Below, piece by piece: positions 33,701-46,677 of a stretch of 64,000 nt of DNA. The position numbers were made by a program, and so were the translations under genes. Origin of the DNA: Watersipora subatra (lineage: Eukaryota > Bryozoa > Gymnolaemata > Cheilostomatida > Watersiporidae); assembly GCF_963576615.1 (NCBI RefSeq), contig NC_088711.1:8612869-8676868 (forward strand). Reading direction: 5' to 3'. How positions within the stretch are numbered: position 1 is the stretch's first letter; each line of letters begins with the position of its first letter. The notes under the pieces are model-generated. The model worked only from the letters and a program-made list of their open reading frames with translations. It was not told the DNA's origin and did no database searches.

Positions 33701-35641
33701 TGATGGCAATAGCAATTGGTAATTTTCATGGAGTCTCGCTGTTTGTTTAATTCTACATGAGTGTTACAAATGGTTGCAATAGCGTTTTATCAAACTCTCA
33801 ATACATTGTATTACAGTCATAACAGTTTTGTGATATATTCTCAGCCAACAGAGTTGATGTTTGCTTATTGCAGATTCATATTGCAAGTAATTACTCATTA
33901 TGTGATCAGGTCAACACATTTATTAACAGTTTTTTAATAGAATTTTACCAAGATGGTTTAATGGATACAAGATTTTGTTTCAATAAAAGGTTCTGTATTA
34001 TATCGATACTTGTTATACTTAATTATAACAATATCGCTATAGCAAAAGCTATTTTTACATTAATTGTTAATTATTGTTAATCAATGCGTGTTGATAAAAG
34101 TTCAGTTCCTGGATCATACACAAAATTATTAATGCTCTCACTTTTATAAATATGTATTTCATTGCCAAAGCAGCAATTCCTTTTGAACTTTTAGTCGGTT
34201 TTATTTTACCTGTAATTATTTGCGTAACACACCTTCAGCTATCCGATTTCCTCCAGCTGTAGATGGCTGTCCAAATAACTTTGCTAAATCCTAGCGCACC
34301 AAATTGCACAAGTACAAATATAGTAACATGAGTTCATTTCGCTTTACATATAAACCAAAAATGATGATTTTTAAAGGTTTTGTTTGAGGACTACATCCTG
34401 TTTTTCAAAATATTTCCTAGCCACTAGTATCTTGAACTTATTCTTACATAATAGTGCATGAACATGGCACTTCTTCTAGGAGCTAGTTATCATAATCCAA
34501 CAACTCTAAGCTATTACTAGTAATGAATGAGAAGGAGTTGAGCTATTCAAATTTACTTCATTCATCGGCTTTGAGCTGATATTCCTAGAAACGCTAATCA
34601 TATGTATAATATTCCCAGCACTGGCACTCACCATATTGCTATCTGTAACCACTAACTATACAAATTATGCATCTATAGGTAGAGAAGAATGGCACTGCCA
34701 AAATTTAGTATACATACATGGCTTGCATTGTTGTGCCGGTGAGGGCTGACTTTGCTACACTGCTCGCAATGCCATGCGTGGCAAGTCTCATTATTGGTCC
34801 AAAGCTAGAGCTAAAATCTGCTACTTGCGCACCACATACCTTCCGAATGCAAATGCCATCAGGCACGCCACTTAACTCTGCTACCAAACTACAATAAAAA
34901 GTCTTATGAAATTTCTGACTTGATTTTGTACAAGCTGCACTGATGTTACTTGCAAATCTACAATAAATACTCAAGATAATGTAAAAAAATACATTTTGAA
35001 ATAGTTAAAAATCTTTAAAGTGCAATTTCAATCATTTTTGTCAAATAGAATTATTTTCGTAAAAGTAAAAAACAATGAACATTTTTATTTAGAGTAATGG
35101 TTTATTAATTATATCAAGTCAATTTCATACCTACAGTCGATAAAGTGCGAACACCCCTAGAAATTTGGCCTGCCCGTTATAGGGTTGAATTAGTAGCATT
35201 GCATCAATGATGATTTGTACAGTCTTGGAGTAAACTACCCATTTTATATATCATCTGAATGTTGAGATTCTGGCCTATGTCCTTAATTACATAAAAAGAA
35301 GACAACCAAGTTTTAGGTAGACTTGTAATAAACTCAGAATAATGTGATATATTAAGTGAATTTCTAAATCTGCTCAGTTCAGCACCGCTAATTCTTTTAA
35401 GTTATTTCATTACAATAGGTAACAGTAATGGTATGAAATATCTTTCTAGGCGTTACCCTAAACGTTGCATCCCCTGATATAGTTGAAAAGTTTTGGCTCA
35501 GCATTTAGTGGGTACAAATGTGATGGAAGAGTAGTACACAGTTCATTCCGATTTTAACTCCGAAATTGTCTCGTGTAACTGTGGAAACTTTGAGAGCTGT
35601 AATTATCCACCCGCATGAGCAAGGACTGGGTTTTAAAATTA
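30701..35641. other. Intergenic, no gene recognised
   Basis: AT-rich. The longest unexplained frame is 34974-34705 (-), 89 codons, with an unusually balanced composition but no domain I recognise. Other short frames look random. Confidence 0.4.
34705..34974 (-). other. Unassigned 89-codon open frame
   Basis: The reading contains LVAELSGVPDG, GAQVADFSSSFGP and LATHGIASSVAKSAL, which is less biased than the random frames nearby. No family recognised, no clear splice partners, no neighbour to link it to. It may be a repeat fragment or chance. Confidence 0.2.
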
Positions 35642-37120
35642 CCGTAAAACCTCTATTTGAACGCCACCTCTATTTGAACCCCACCTCCAATTGACCGCCA
35701 TCCTGAGAAAAGGGTTGAAAAATAGACTGCCACTCTCCAATTGAACGCCACTTTGACATTATTTGATCTTTCTGATTTCTTTATCAACTGATCAGTAGAA
35801 AAGTGTACACAAAATCGTATTAATAATGAATCGTTTATATCAATAACAGTTCATTCTTTCATTGTCCAATTCTAAAGCTTTTCGTTTTTTTTGTTAAAAC
35901 TTTGAAAGCAACACTGTAGCAATAATCAATAACAGTCCAGGCTAGTAGTAGCTCTCTGATTAACGCAGTTTTTCCACTTCGAATTAGCCTACATATATAC
36001 ATTATGAACAACGGCTTAAATTTACGATGGTAGATGGAACTTGGAAAGCAACGCCACAGAAATAACTACTAACTATCTCAGGCTAATAGTAGTTCCTTGT
36101 TTAACGCAGTCCTAATACTTCGAAGGACATGCATATAAAAACCGGTTCGCAAGTTTTGGACCAAAGGTTATACGTTTAGCGAGCAAACTTTTAGCATTGC
36201 GTGTGTGCTAAGTGCAGCAGCACGTGAAAGTTTCTCACTGCCGAAAATTTTTTTGGATGCCAATATCGACTGGCTCAGCAGTACAGAAGATGAATTGAAG
36301 CCAGAAGATATTGTGGAAGGTATTGAACAACTAGAAGATGTTCATTCTATCGAAAGCAACAATCAGAACGCAGCTATCCGAGCAAATGATGGAAATAATT
36401 TTTGTTTCAAAGACATCAATTTTTGTTTCTGCATGTAATATAAATGTGGTTCGCTTATGTTACTTGTTCATGAATATATATTTGTATTATTTGATAGATT
36501 ATTGTTGTATAACTTATAAATATGCAGATTTATAGCATGTTATTTAATAGCATTTTGCTGCTATCTTAACACGGCTTACAATGGATCGATGCTCATAACT
36601 TCACTTCTATTGCACACAGAAAGCTAGTTTTGGCTGCAAACTGTAGCAAACATATCAGTGAGTGCAATGAGCTTTTATGCAAGATTGCTAAATATAGATA
36701 TAAAATAAAAATGTTTTCAACTTTAGAATGAAATAATAATTGAAAATGCCAACAAATCGCAAAAAAGGACACAGGCTATGTTATCATCGCAGGTCAATTG
36801 CAAACAATAGATATCAACAGGTAGAGATATTTTTTGTTTTTTTGATGCATATTTATTAAGAGATCTTTGACAAGTTAGAGGTAAGTTAGCATATTTATTG
36901 CATTCAAAATGTTTAATATCGGTCTACTGGAAAAAGAGGGCAAAATATAGTCGACGTTTGCTTCGCCGTAATAGGGCTAAATTTATCTTGTGAAAATTCT
37001 GACGAGCTATTTAAAAAATAGACCGCCAGCCTCTATTTGAATGCCGCCTCCGATTGATCGCCACCATAAAGGAAGGGTTGCAAAATAGAGCGCCATGGCG
37101 TTCAATTAGAGGTTTTACGG
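35642..37120 (+). mobile_element. pogo-like element of the CCGTAAAACC family, copy 3
   Basis: Starts CCGTAAAACCTCTATTTGAA after TA (35640-35641) and ends tagaggttttacgg before TA (37121-37122): clean inverted ends with a TA duplication, 1,479 bp. Both subterminal zones repeat the ttgaacgccacc motif. It is oriented opposite to the other three copies relative to its coding relic. Confidence 0.85.
36205..36438 (+). pseudogene. Transposase C-terminal fragment in pogo-like copy 3
   Basis: The best-preserved relic of this family: DANIDWLSSTEDELKPED, then IEQLEDVHSIESNNQNA. The same acidic, low-complexity tail occurs in 53559-53347 (-) and, broken, in the other two copies. Tails of this kind end jerky/Tigger-type transposases; the HTH and catalytic core are absent. 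Confidence 0.5.
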
Positions 37121-37122
37121 TA

Positions 37123-40100
37123 GTTCCAATCAAACCGGGGTGTCGGAATCTACTGTAAAATACGCCATTAAGAGATGTATTATGATATGTATTATGATGC
37201 ATTGTCGTAACACTATATTATGGTACCATTATGGTATATCTACATCAGACATGGTCATAATGTTTACAACACCAATGCTGTTGCGTCTAAACAATATACA
37301 AATCATTACATTGGATTTTGACAGCATTCTAGATTAGATATTAAAGGTATGAAGTAATTTTGTCTTGAAGCTCGATTTAAATTTTTCTTAGAATAAGATG
37401 TATGTTTCAACATGGCTTTTAGTAGACCATTTAACCTTGAAGGTGGTGAATTGAACTTACCTACACCTACTTACCCTACTTACCTAGGGTTTCATAATAT
37501 TAAAGTTGAAATGCTTCAATTAACTTCTAAGCAGTTTGTAACTTAGTTTATCGGTTTTATCATATTAACAAACTGATGTCTCATTCAAACATAAGCTAAG
37601 GAATTTTGGTGGTAATGCAAGAGTCGGCTACTCTTTGGCTACAAGTCAGTTACAGCTGCATTGTATCAGAGACATTTTTACATTGCTACAGATACACTGC
37701 TATAAAGGTCAAGGAGAATAGTATTACGCATTACATATAGCGTAAGGTTTAATAATAGACCTCGCAACAGTGTTGTGGAATAACACTGTTGTTCCATAAC
37801 ACTGTTGTCTCCCCAACACTGTTATGTAACTGCAACTCATAAGATGTTTTGCTTGTGGCTACGTATATTGTTGCTATATCACTGTATCAACTTAAACCAT
37901 TTCTCCATGGCAAGAATGTACAATGTTGCATCTCCTTGGCTGTAGTCGCTTTGCTATAGATTTACATGTTGACATAAAGCTGCGTTGCCACGGTGATCTT
38001 GCTTCATGGAAAGACATAAAATATTTCAGTGCCAGGATAAATTGGTAATTCAAGCTGTTAGTATTGTCTGATTAAAAGGTTTGGTGGGGGAAGCTTCCTT
38101 GTTTGGAAAGATAGAATAATGTGGACTACTCCAGCTTTAGATGTTATCATCTCAAATATAACATTTCCATAGAAGTAGACTTGGAATCTTCCAAACTTCC
38201 TAGCTTGGTTTTTTCCGTTTTACGAATTCATCAGGTCAAATAGTTTCTTTCCATCGTTTGTCTTTACCATATTTCCTGATAAATATTGTAATTCTGTCAA
38301 TTGAACATATTTGAACTAGATATTCATTTAGTTTCTAAAAGGATACCATCATTTTGAAGGGAATTTTCCTCTTAGGCTTCACACTTTCCTAATAGTGTCA
38401 AACCTAAGAGAGGTGAGTTTGTGTGACAATTGCGCATCATCCTTTCTAAACATCTCTTGCACAAGCCGTGACTTTGAGCTGCATATTATGTGGTAACTGC
38501 CAGATAAGCCTTCTGTGGTGAGTTGAAATGGTTCGACTCCCCAATCGGTCATTAGTTGATCACGATTGTTTTAGTGGTTACATTGCTCTCTCATAAACTA
38601 ATGATATTAGCTTTATTAGTGCATATATTTATTTGTTAATAGTTTATTTTTAAAAAGTTTATTACTTTGGTTGCTTTGTAGTAAAATCTGTTGACCAGTG
38701 CCAAAAATGGTCTCTAACAAATTGCTGGTAAGATTTGCATCCCAGTTTTCTCAATAGATTTTACTACAAAAGTCTTATATATAATATATGTCAACTAGTA
38801 TAAATTCCATAAACTAGTATAAACTAGCGTAAACTAGTATAAGCTCCTTACTACGGCCAAGGCTTAGTAAGGGAAGACCATCTAGCCTGGCCTGGCAAGC
38901 CAGTTAGAGAATCATTCATTCGAAACATGATTCTCAATCATCTAGCCAACCCTACGTACAGCGTTGATGCAGTTATTGTTTTTGTCTGTTTTCATTGATT
39001 TCTGTTCATTTGAAGTTATTTAAAAGTGAGTTTGAAATGCAATTATATGTTTTGCATAATTCAATGTAGAAAATCTATTTATGCTCAGAAGTTTTGTTTC
39101 TCACATTTGCGTCACACATTCTCCTTTCATCAATATCCACCCACGCTGCGTGATTTCCATTTGGTCATGAATATGGCTCTTTGACCCAAGCATTTTGACT
39201 TTGACGCGGTCTTTCCCGTCTGGCATTTCAAAATGTCGTCACAGCTTTTGTGTGTTTTTTTTTGTAGGCATGTATCATAAAGAAATGGACCAGCACATCA
39301 AAACAGAGCATTTGACATATTGTAACTCAGTTGAACTATCCCAAGGAACACGCGCTATTATTTATTCTCCTTGTACTCCAGCCTGTTTTTTTGCCAGAGA
39401 CCTTTTCTTCAAATGCTAATAGAAAATTCATATGCATTGTTATGACATCCTAAGAATAAAATATCTTTGAGTTTCTCTCCGATCAGGCCTAAATACTGTA
39501 GGTTTCTAAATTAGATATTGCATTGCGTTAGAAACCCTCCGTTCTAAAGATTGATTACTCAGTGAGCATGTTACAAATACAAGTTTTGTGAAATGTCACT
39601 TGGTTTTCCTTACAGATTTCAGTCAAAGAATTTTTCCAATGTACAAGATCTTTGTTCAGTATAAAAACTATAAATATAACGAGTAATACATCGCCGTCGA
39701 TACTACTGGCTACTACAGGAAGAGCAAAGAGATGAATTTATATTCATTATAACTGTTCTCATCCACTTTTGGAGTTTATATCATATTGTTTGATGTGATT
39801 TATACAGATCTGATCGGCACTAGTGAAAATAGTGGCTGTTTTCAAACCAGGTAAAATTTGAAATACAGACACGACACAGCATCCCAACCACCACAGCCTC
39901 CAAATAATTGCTTGAATCTGTATTCAAAAGCTCTGCTAAGCTTCTTTCTAAAAGCTTGTTGCTTCATATCATTGTCTACGCTGGTTCCTAGAATCTATCT
40001 CATGTTTATTGCCCAAGCCTGCGCAAAATATGAAACATTCGCACGTGTTTATGGAATCTTTCTGTTAGGCTGGACCCTTAGCCAACTTCTAAAGATCATT

Positions 40101-41998
40101 TAATGCTAAGAAAACCAGTTTTGAACAATATTTGCGTACATACATGTAAAATTATTTCACAAGTTCCAGCGATTTGTGTGGTGCATGCATAATACATTAC
40201 TTGGTTCAGTGTATCCCAGTGATGCTATTAATAAAAAGGCGTCGAAGTACCTGCAGCGACACACTTCACGAACCATTCTCTCATAATATTGAGACTCATT
40301 TTGTTGCTTTAAATAGTTATTGATTCTGGAAAGATATGTCTATATTCGACATATTCAATGTTTAGAAACATGCAGTCCCGCAGGAAATCCCACATTCAAA
40401 CTATGTACGTTTGCTTAACTCATCTGCATGAAAGCCGGATCAGCGGGTGTACAAAACACCACAACTTCTCCCCTAGCGGCAGATCCTGATTTTGATAAAC
40501 ATTCCGATTCCTCATTCATCTGCGGCCACTTCAGTGGCAGGATGTAAACGATACAAGTTAGCTGAGTATATGACGGTTTTGTTAGCTATGATTAAATTGT
40601 AATAAGTGAGATCACTAGGCTTTCACCTGATGTCAAATACTGTGAAAATATAAAAACTCGTTTAATTCAACCAGACAATCTGCTAAAAAATCGAAGTTTA
40701 TAAAAATAGTTCATTAGCACAAAATGGCTAATTTGAAAATAAAGTGATTGTAAAATCACATTCAATTCATCAAATCTTTCTTGTTACTTCGAAACACACA
40801 AAAATATGCCTAGCAGTGATATGGAGGCGTAAACAAAACAAGTAATCGCAGATATTCAGACGAATGTAAAAATTTGCAGAGCTACTCAACCTGCTTGCTT
40901 ATCAAACCAATAAAGCTAAGCCTGCCTTGGACTTTATCAAAGGCACCAAGAATTGCAGCGGAACTATAATATGGCCATCGCCCAAGCTGCCTACAGGTTT
41001 TATAGGAATTCATTCCACTTTCACTACATTTTTTTAGCTTCCATACAAGGTGAGGAAGTTATAAACGCAGCCTATGATTGTGATCTTGCAGTTCTCTGAC
41101 TATTATTGATTACTATTAGTAAGCAAAAGTGAAGGAATGTTTCAACTCACTAATCTGCACACACGAAAGCTCTCTAAAAGAAAGTTAGAGTCAAGGTTGG
41201 GGTTGCGTATAGCTAGAAAGCTTACTCGCTGTTTTCACATGCTCAGAGCTATCTGTAGAAGACTACTTATTAAAAGTCTACAAACCTTTTAATAACCCTT
41301 AATAACCCTTTCTTACAAACCCTTCAAGTCTACAAACAAATCTTACAAACCCACAAGCCAAAGTCTACCAAGTTACTAATTTTTATTTTAACGCTGTCCA
41401 ATACCATACTAATTATGTTACTCAAGCCACCGCAGGTTTGTTTATTCCATAAACCAATCTGATTTCATATGCATTGTCTGGTAAAATTTCTATTCAGTCC
41501 ATTTGTTTCTTCTAAAAGCCTCTTCTTAATGAGTCGATGTGTGCCCAATCGAAGTGGTCTTCTGGTGAAATCTCTTCTGTGAAATTGTGAAATTCAAATT
41601 TATTTTTAGCATGAATATCCTCAGTGATTTATTCACAATATTGACCAATTGATACTAGTGTCTGGTCAGTTGCGCAATTATAATTCGCAGTAATTGACAT
41701 GTTGCAGCAGGTTTGTTGTCAGGGTACCACTTGCGCGGTAGGCTTCTAAATGTGAGAAAGAGTTGTTGCCTTGTTGAATTTTTTTAAATATTTCTAATGA
41801 ATTGGTGAATCACAGTACTCAACCTCATAGAAACCCAAGCAGCTGATAGAATGAAGTTAGCTGGCAAGGCATCGTAATGCATGTCCTTTGATCTTGAGCT
41901 TCCGCCAATAGTTTGATCTAACCAACCCTATAACGTTTTAATGGATAGCAGGATGTGATCCCAGCTCACAACTCAGTGTTTAATAATTGAGATTCTGT
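37123..41998. other. Intergenic, no gene recognised
   Basis: AT-rich. Small inverted and direct repeats of aacactgttg at 37755-37822 and of actagtataa at 38798-38842. Frames at 39195-39419 and 39858-40103 have no recognisable domain. Confidence 0.4.
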
Positions 41999-42004
41999 TT
42001 TATT
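41999..42004 (-). terminator. Candidate poly(A) signal of the RGK gene
   Basis: AATAAA on the minus strand, about 265 bases after the stop codon. Assigned by position only. Confidence 0.4.
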
Positions 42005-42266
42005 GTAGTTGGTAACAAACATGGCATTTCACTGTACAAAATGGCTAACATTACTACGAAACAAATCTGCTTTACGCTAAGCAATGTATACAAACGTGCT
42101 TAAATAACATTGTAACAATAAAGATACTGTTGTGACAGTTGCGAAAAGAACATATCATTTCTGCTAAGCAGCTAAAAAGACTGAAATATAAATAAAGTTT
42201 AGGAAAACTGTGTTGTGATTTGACTGAATAAATAACTGTTAAAAATAGCATCGCCATTTTGTAGCC

Positions 42267-44396
42267 TTAGGGTGTAGCTGCCCGACTTTTCTTTCCTGAC
42301 CCCCGGTGTACGATCTTGTTTACTAGTCCTTTTACAGATTTTTTAAATCCAGATTTATTCGTCTTCTTGCTCGATTTGACAGATTGCCTCCCTTGTTCTT
42401 TTATCTGACTCAGTATTCCTACTAGAAGATTGTCTACTTTGTGGTTTAACATCGTCGATGTTTCTGTAAACTTTGCGCCATATTCAGCTGCAAGCTGTCT
42501 TCCATCTAAAATGCAAAAACAAATTAAATATATGTAATATGATCCTTTGAAGGAAATATGAAATGCAAAACTACATACGGCTGTCGCGATTACATAAAGC
42601 CTAGAGACCTGCTTACCTTCAGTTGAAACTTGTCTTTTCCTCACCAGGTCACTCTTATTACCGCATAGAATAATTGCTTTTGTCTTCTCAAAATGTCGAA
42701 GGTTTTTCAGTAGTCCCTTTGCTTCCTCAAATGTGTCTCTGTCTGTGCAGGAGTAAACAACTATGTAAGCGTTGGCCGAACTCGGATCATAGTTGTTTTT
42801 ATCGTAATCCTGAAATATAAGCCACATATAAGATTTCTATAACATGTGAAAAAGTATACTCCAGCCATAAATTAACGCTTAAGTATATCTAAAGAAAATT
42901 TTCATTATGATCGCCATTATGGGTCATCTAGCTAACCCTTTCGACATCAAAATTTTACAACACTAAGATTTCTTTGGTAAAAAGAGTATGAATTTTAGAC
43001 GTTTCTGCTTACCGAGTCCATAAATATGAGGAATGATTCTTCGTGGTCTACTTGAACGGTGCAGTACTTCTCTTGCCCATCATCTACAATGTAACACCCA
43101 TAGTTAGTCATGTATTGCGAAATCGATAGGACCAAGGAACAGCGCACTATAAACATGATACAAGTGATTGAATTCTTCCATAGGGAGTTGAAAGCTAATA
43201 CCATCCTATTATAGTATGCGTCACAATACACTATGCAAGCATGAGGCATTAGTTTTCTAAGTTTGTTTGCGGAGGCGAATGGAATACACACCTCAGTGCA
43301 CATGATGATCGATATGAGCTGATGTAACGCCGATGCACTGGCTACTGAATATGCAAAAGTTTTGTGAAGTATGCTGGCAATTATTTGATATGGAAGTTTT
43401 TGTAAAATAAATGCTTTCGTGTGAATATTTATCATCTGAACAAACTTAAATCAGTTTTAACATGTCATGAGCTGAAACACTTCACAGCGGAATTTCTTTG
43501 ACTGGCTATGGCAGTCACCTAACTTTGAGTAACAGGATACTCACCTAAATAGTCGGCTCCGGCGATGTCGTCTGAAGTTAGAAACTGTTGAGTGAGGGCA
43601 GTTTTTCCGACTCCTTCAGCTCCTAGTAGCAGTATTCTATGAGTATTTGTGAGTGTGTAGTCGTTGCCACAACCTCCCATGGTTTCCTCACCATCTGATT
43701 GTCCTTCACTGCTGGTACTACTTGAGACCAAGCTGTGGTGAGATGCGCTTTTCACGGTGTCACCTCGGTTTTGTAATTTTTTTCCCGAAGTTTGAAAATT
43801 ACGCACTCGGAGGAGGTGGCTTTTCGAAGGTACGGAGTTAGTTCTTGGTCGATATTCATCATCATAATTCTGCGATGCTTTAGGTAACTCCCTTCCATGA
43901 GAATGTTTTCGTGAAACTCTTTCTTTGCTACTTTCTGAGAGAATTTGTCGATCTGCCGATTGCGACTCTAGGCTGTCAAAGTCTCGTTCAGGAGTGTGAG
44001 ATTTAGGCGTACAGCTACGACCTCGTGCAATACTTGAAAAGTACTCAAAGTCATCAGCCATCTTTTCGTTTTCCACCAACAGGCCTGTAATTATGTAACT
44101 TTTCAATATAATTATCAGAAGATGTGCTGGCACATGAAAGATGAATCAGAAATGATAATAATAGTTTTCAGTTAGAAGGCAAACCGATTATTTAGAGACT
44201 GTTCAATGCGACTCGCAAATAGAGAGATCAGCTGGCCTCTCTAATAACAAATGCACACAGCACATTACGAGTAAGTAATGGCTGACTAAGCTATAAATCC
44301 TAGATATAGGATATGCGAGTATCATGGCGCAATACAGCAACAGCAAATTATACATAAAAGTAACGTTTTTGTAGAAAACATACCGAGTACAGCCAT
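42267..44396 (-). CDS. RGK-family small GTPase (Rad/Gem/Rem-like)
   Basis: Coding exons on the minus strand are 44396-44384, 44084-43545, 43083-43013, 42809-42617 and 42505-42267. All have GT/AG borders and sum to 1,056 bases, 351 aa plus stop. The start ATG has G at -3 and +4. Residues 1-150 are a Ser/Arg-rich extension with RTNSVP (85-90), a 14-3-3-like site. The G domain has P-loop GAEGVGKT (159-166), GNKSD (258-262) and ETS (287-289). The G3 region reads FMDSDYDK instead of DxxG, as expected for RGK proteins, whose G3 is non-canonical. The C-terminus is basic (KKSVKGLVNKIVHRGSGKK) with no CaaX box, typical of RGK membrane targeting by charge. From the family: membrane-associated proteins that inhibit high-voltage-activated calcium channels through the beta subunit and affect the cytoskeleton. 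Which vertebrate paralogue is closest cannot be decided. Confidence 0.93.
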
Positions 44397-44567
44397 TTCT
44401 AATTTATATCGAAGAAGATATGGATCAACTGGGTAGCTTCGTGGATCTAGCATAGCTCTCGAATGAAGTTCTCCACAAGAGATCGGTGTTTAAATATCAA
44501 GCCAAACAATAGCGAATGTTAATTTACTCAGCTCTGCGAATGTTTGGATAAAACGCAACAGCCTGCG

Positions 44568-44575
44568 TTTATATA
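44568..44575 (-). promoter_or_regulatory. TATA box of the RGK gene
   Basis: TATATAAA on the minus strand in the context gagtatataaacgc, about 170 bases before the start codon. Transcription would begin near 44540-44545, giving a first exon of about 160 bases with a 145-base leader. Tissue-restricted genes often have such a box. Confidence 0.6.
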
Positions 44576-45065
44576 CTCTAGAAGAGCTGCGTGATTCATC
44601 GAATCAAGTCATCGCTTGAGCCAATCAGATTCCTTACACTGGGCCCATGATTTATTCCTTTACTCGGCTGTGTTTAATTAGTAATACGCAGGTTTATTAG
44701 CCGAAGGTAGACACGCTCATTGTGGGTTTAGCCTGGTAATGGACCCAAACAAACTGAAGGGCCCCACAATCAACCTTTCTATAGTTATTGTCTTCGTGAA
44801 AGTTAATACCTTCTCTGCAATTAATTGCGTGGGTGCTACTCTATTTATAGATCATACTGGGTCCACTCCGCAAACAATCCTCAGATCACATTGTCTTACA
44901 TTGCCTGCATTTAATCAGGGAAAGCCTTACATTTCGTACACTTCACATGCACTGAGAGACTTGAATTCTATAGATATGAGTTAGTGCACACAGCTGCTGC
45001 ATACATGGCTTCTTGTTCGAACACTTTGATCAGCGCCTATTTAAGGAACAACCTGTTCCAAGCTC

Positions 45066-45196
45066 TATATATATTACTTTATTGGCAATAATTTCATTTC
45101 AAACAGAAATGTTTTTCAAATTACACCATACAATACTCGTAAAACAAAATAAGTGCAACAGTTAGCTACTAAAATCAAATAAATGGTTTGACAAAT
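45066..45196. repeat. Dispersed repeat, copy A
   Basis: Shares tatattactttattggcaat, gaaacagaaatgtttttcaaatta and aaatcaaataaatggtttgac with 46505-46677. Confidence 0.7.
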
Positions 45197-45747
45197 AGTG
45201 TTAAAAATACCTTTCTTTGCTAAGTGAACAAATATTTGGTAGAAGATTGTTAAAGCAGCTAGCAATGATATTTTAAAATAATTGTTAGGCGTGTATGCAC
45301 TTTCTTTATATTACATAAGTTGAAATGTCTTACATCGCTGTCATTGAGACAAGCATATTCATATGATGTTAAATGTAAGATTGTACTTTTCAGTTCAGCT
45401 TCTCTGCTCAGAGCAGACTGTTGCAGACAAAATATGTGTTTGTCAACTAACCCAATGTTTCCATATAATACTTCCATGAAATAGTTCAACAATTTGTTCA
45501 TCTCAAGTCTGATCATTGTAACCAAAGATTCAAAAAACAGTTGCAGCTACAAAGGTCACAATAGATACTCAGAAAATGCTTGAACCTATTTTTTGAGCGA
45601 TTTGAAACAAAATAGGGAGTCCATACACAACATTAACATTATGCTTGTTTATTTCGCAACCTTTCATTGTACGTGTAAGTGGAAAATATAGTACGATATC
45701 TAAGTAGGTATAGTTCAGTATTACTATAACAAAAAGTGCTCTACAAA

Positions 45748-45810
45748 CACTGGAGCAACGTTACCCTGATGTAGGAAGCTCCTACATCAGGGTAGCTCCA
45801 GTGCTTGTAT
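45748..45810. repeat. Long hairpin
   Basis: taccctgatgtagga and tcctacatcagggta are perfect 15-base arms around a 3-base loop. Outside them cactggagc and gctccagtg pair again across a one-sided bulge. Confidence 0.85.
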
Positions 45811-45999
45811 TATAGGTGCTCCTCTGGAATATGGTGGTCTAACTATTTGGCATTTGTAACAGCTTGTATATGTTGAATATATTTGTGTGTAGCAACCAGT
45901 ACCACATTCTCCTCTTTTTTCATCGGCGTTTAGGTGGCCATGCAGGCTAATAGGCTTTGTCAGTTTAGCAGAGAAAACAATTTAGGGTCAGAGGTTCTC

Positions 46000-46090
46000 T
46001 CCACCACCACCTGTGGATTGTTGTGAGAATTGAACCGCAACTTGTTGGTCACAGTTCAGGATTTCTAGCTCTCTAGACTCCTGACTGCTT
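46000..46090 (-). mobile_element. tRNA-derived SINE-like element
   Basis: The minus strand has an A-box-like tctagagagctagaa and, about 35 bases on, a B-box-like GCGGTTCAATTCTC. Body and tail are not clearly delimited. Confidence 0.45.
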
Positions 46091-46247
46091 CCAGTATCCC
46101 ATATAAATAGTGTATATACAAATGTCTTGTTGTTGAGTTGTAGGAAGTATGCGTATGCTGAGAACGTGGTAACTTTTTTTCAAAGTGCAAAACAATAATT
46201 TATTTTGTTATGATTGAAACACAACGATCAGACTTAAGGCTTGTGCG

Positions 46248-46318
46248 GCTAGTTGGAACCTGTGCTATTAGTTGGAACCTGTGCTACTTGTTGGGACGTG
46301 TGCTATTAGTTGGGACGT
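46248..46318. repeat. Tandem repeat, about 19-20 bp unit, four copies
   Basis: Repeats of agttggaacctgtgctatt and its variant ttgggacgtgtgctatt. Confidence 0.7.
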
Positions 46319-46504
46319 GAGAGAATAGAAACTCATTCTATATATGTTCACACTGTAGCATGAACACTATTCTTCAACACCTTGCCAACAGTTTTTAAAC
46401 GTAAACAGCCAGTGCAGATTTGTAGTCTAGTTTAGTGAATTTCAAATGAAGTCAAGAGATGGCACCTTACACGCTTGGTAAATGCCTTGCCACAAATTCT
46501 GCAT

Positions 46505-46677
46505 TATATATATATTACTTTATTGGCAATTCTTGAATTTGAAACAGAAATGTTTTTCAAATTATGTCATACAAGAAGCATAAAACCAAAAACACATAAA
46601 AAGTGTAAAAAAACACGAAAAAATTAAAAAGGGCGAGACAGTTAGCCACTGAAATCAAATAAATGGTTTGACATATA
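46505..46677. repeat. Dispersed repeat, copy B
   Basis: Same blocks as 45066-45196 with an extra A-rich insert in the middle. Confidence 0.7.

Noticed and set aside
39858-40103. 81-codon frame with hydrophobic segments
   Set aside because: Hydrophobic runs are expected by chance in T-rich DNA; no splice partners, no family.
41280-41365. cttaataaccc and tacaaaccc runs, telomere-like at first sight
   Set aside because: The spacing is irregular and the unit is not a telomere repeat.
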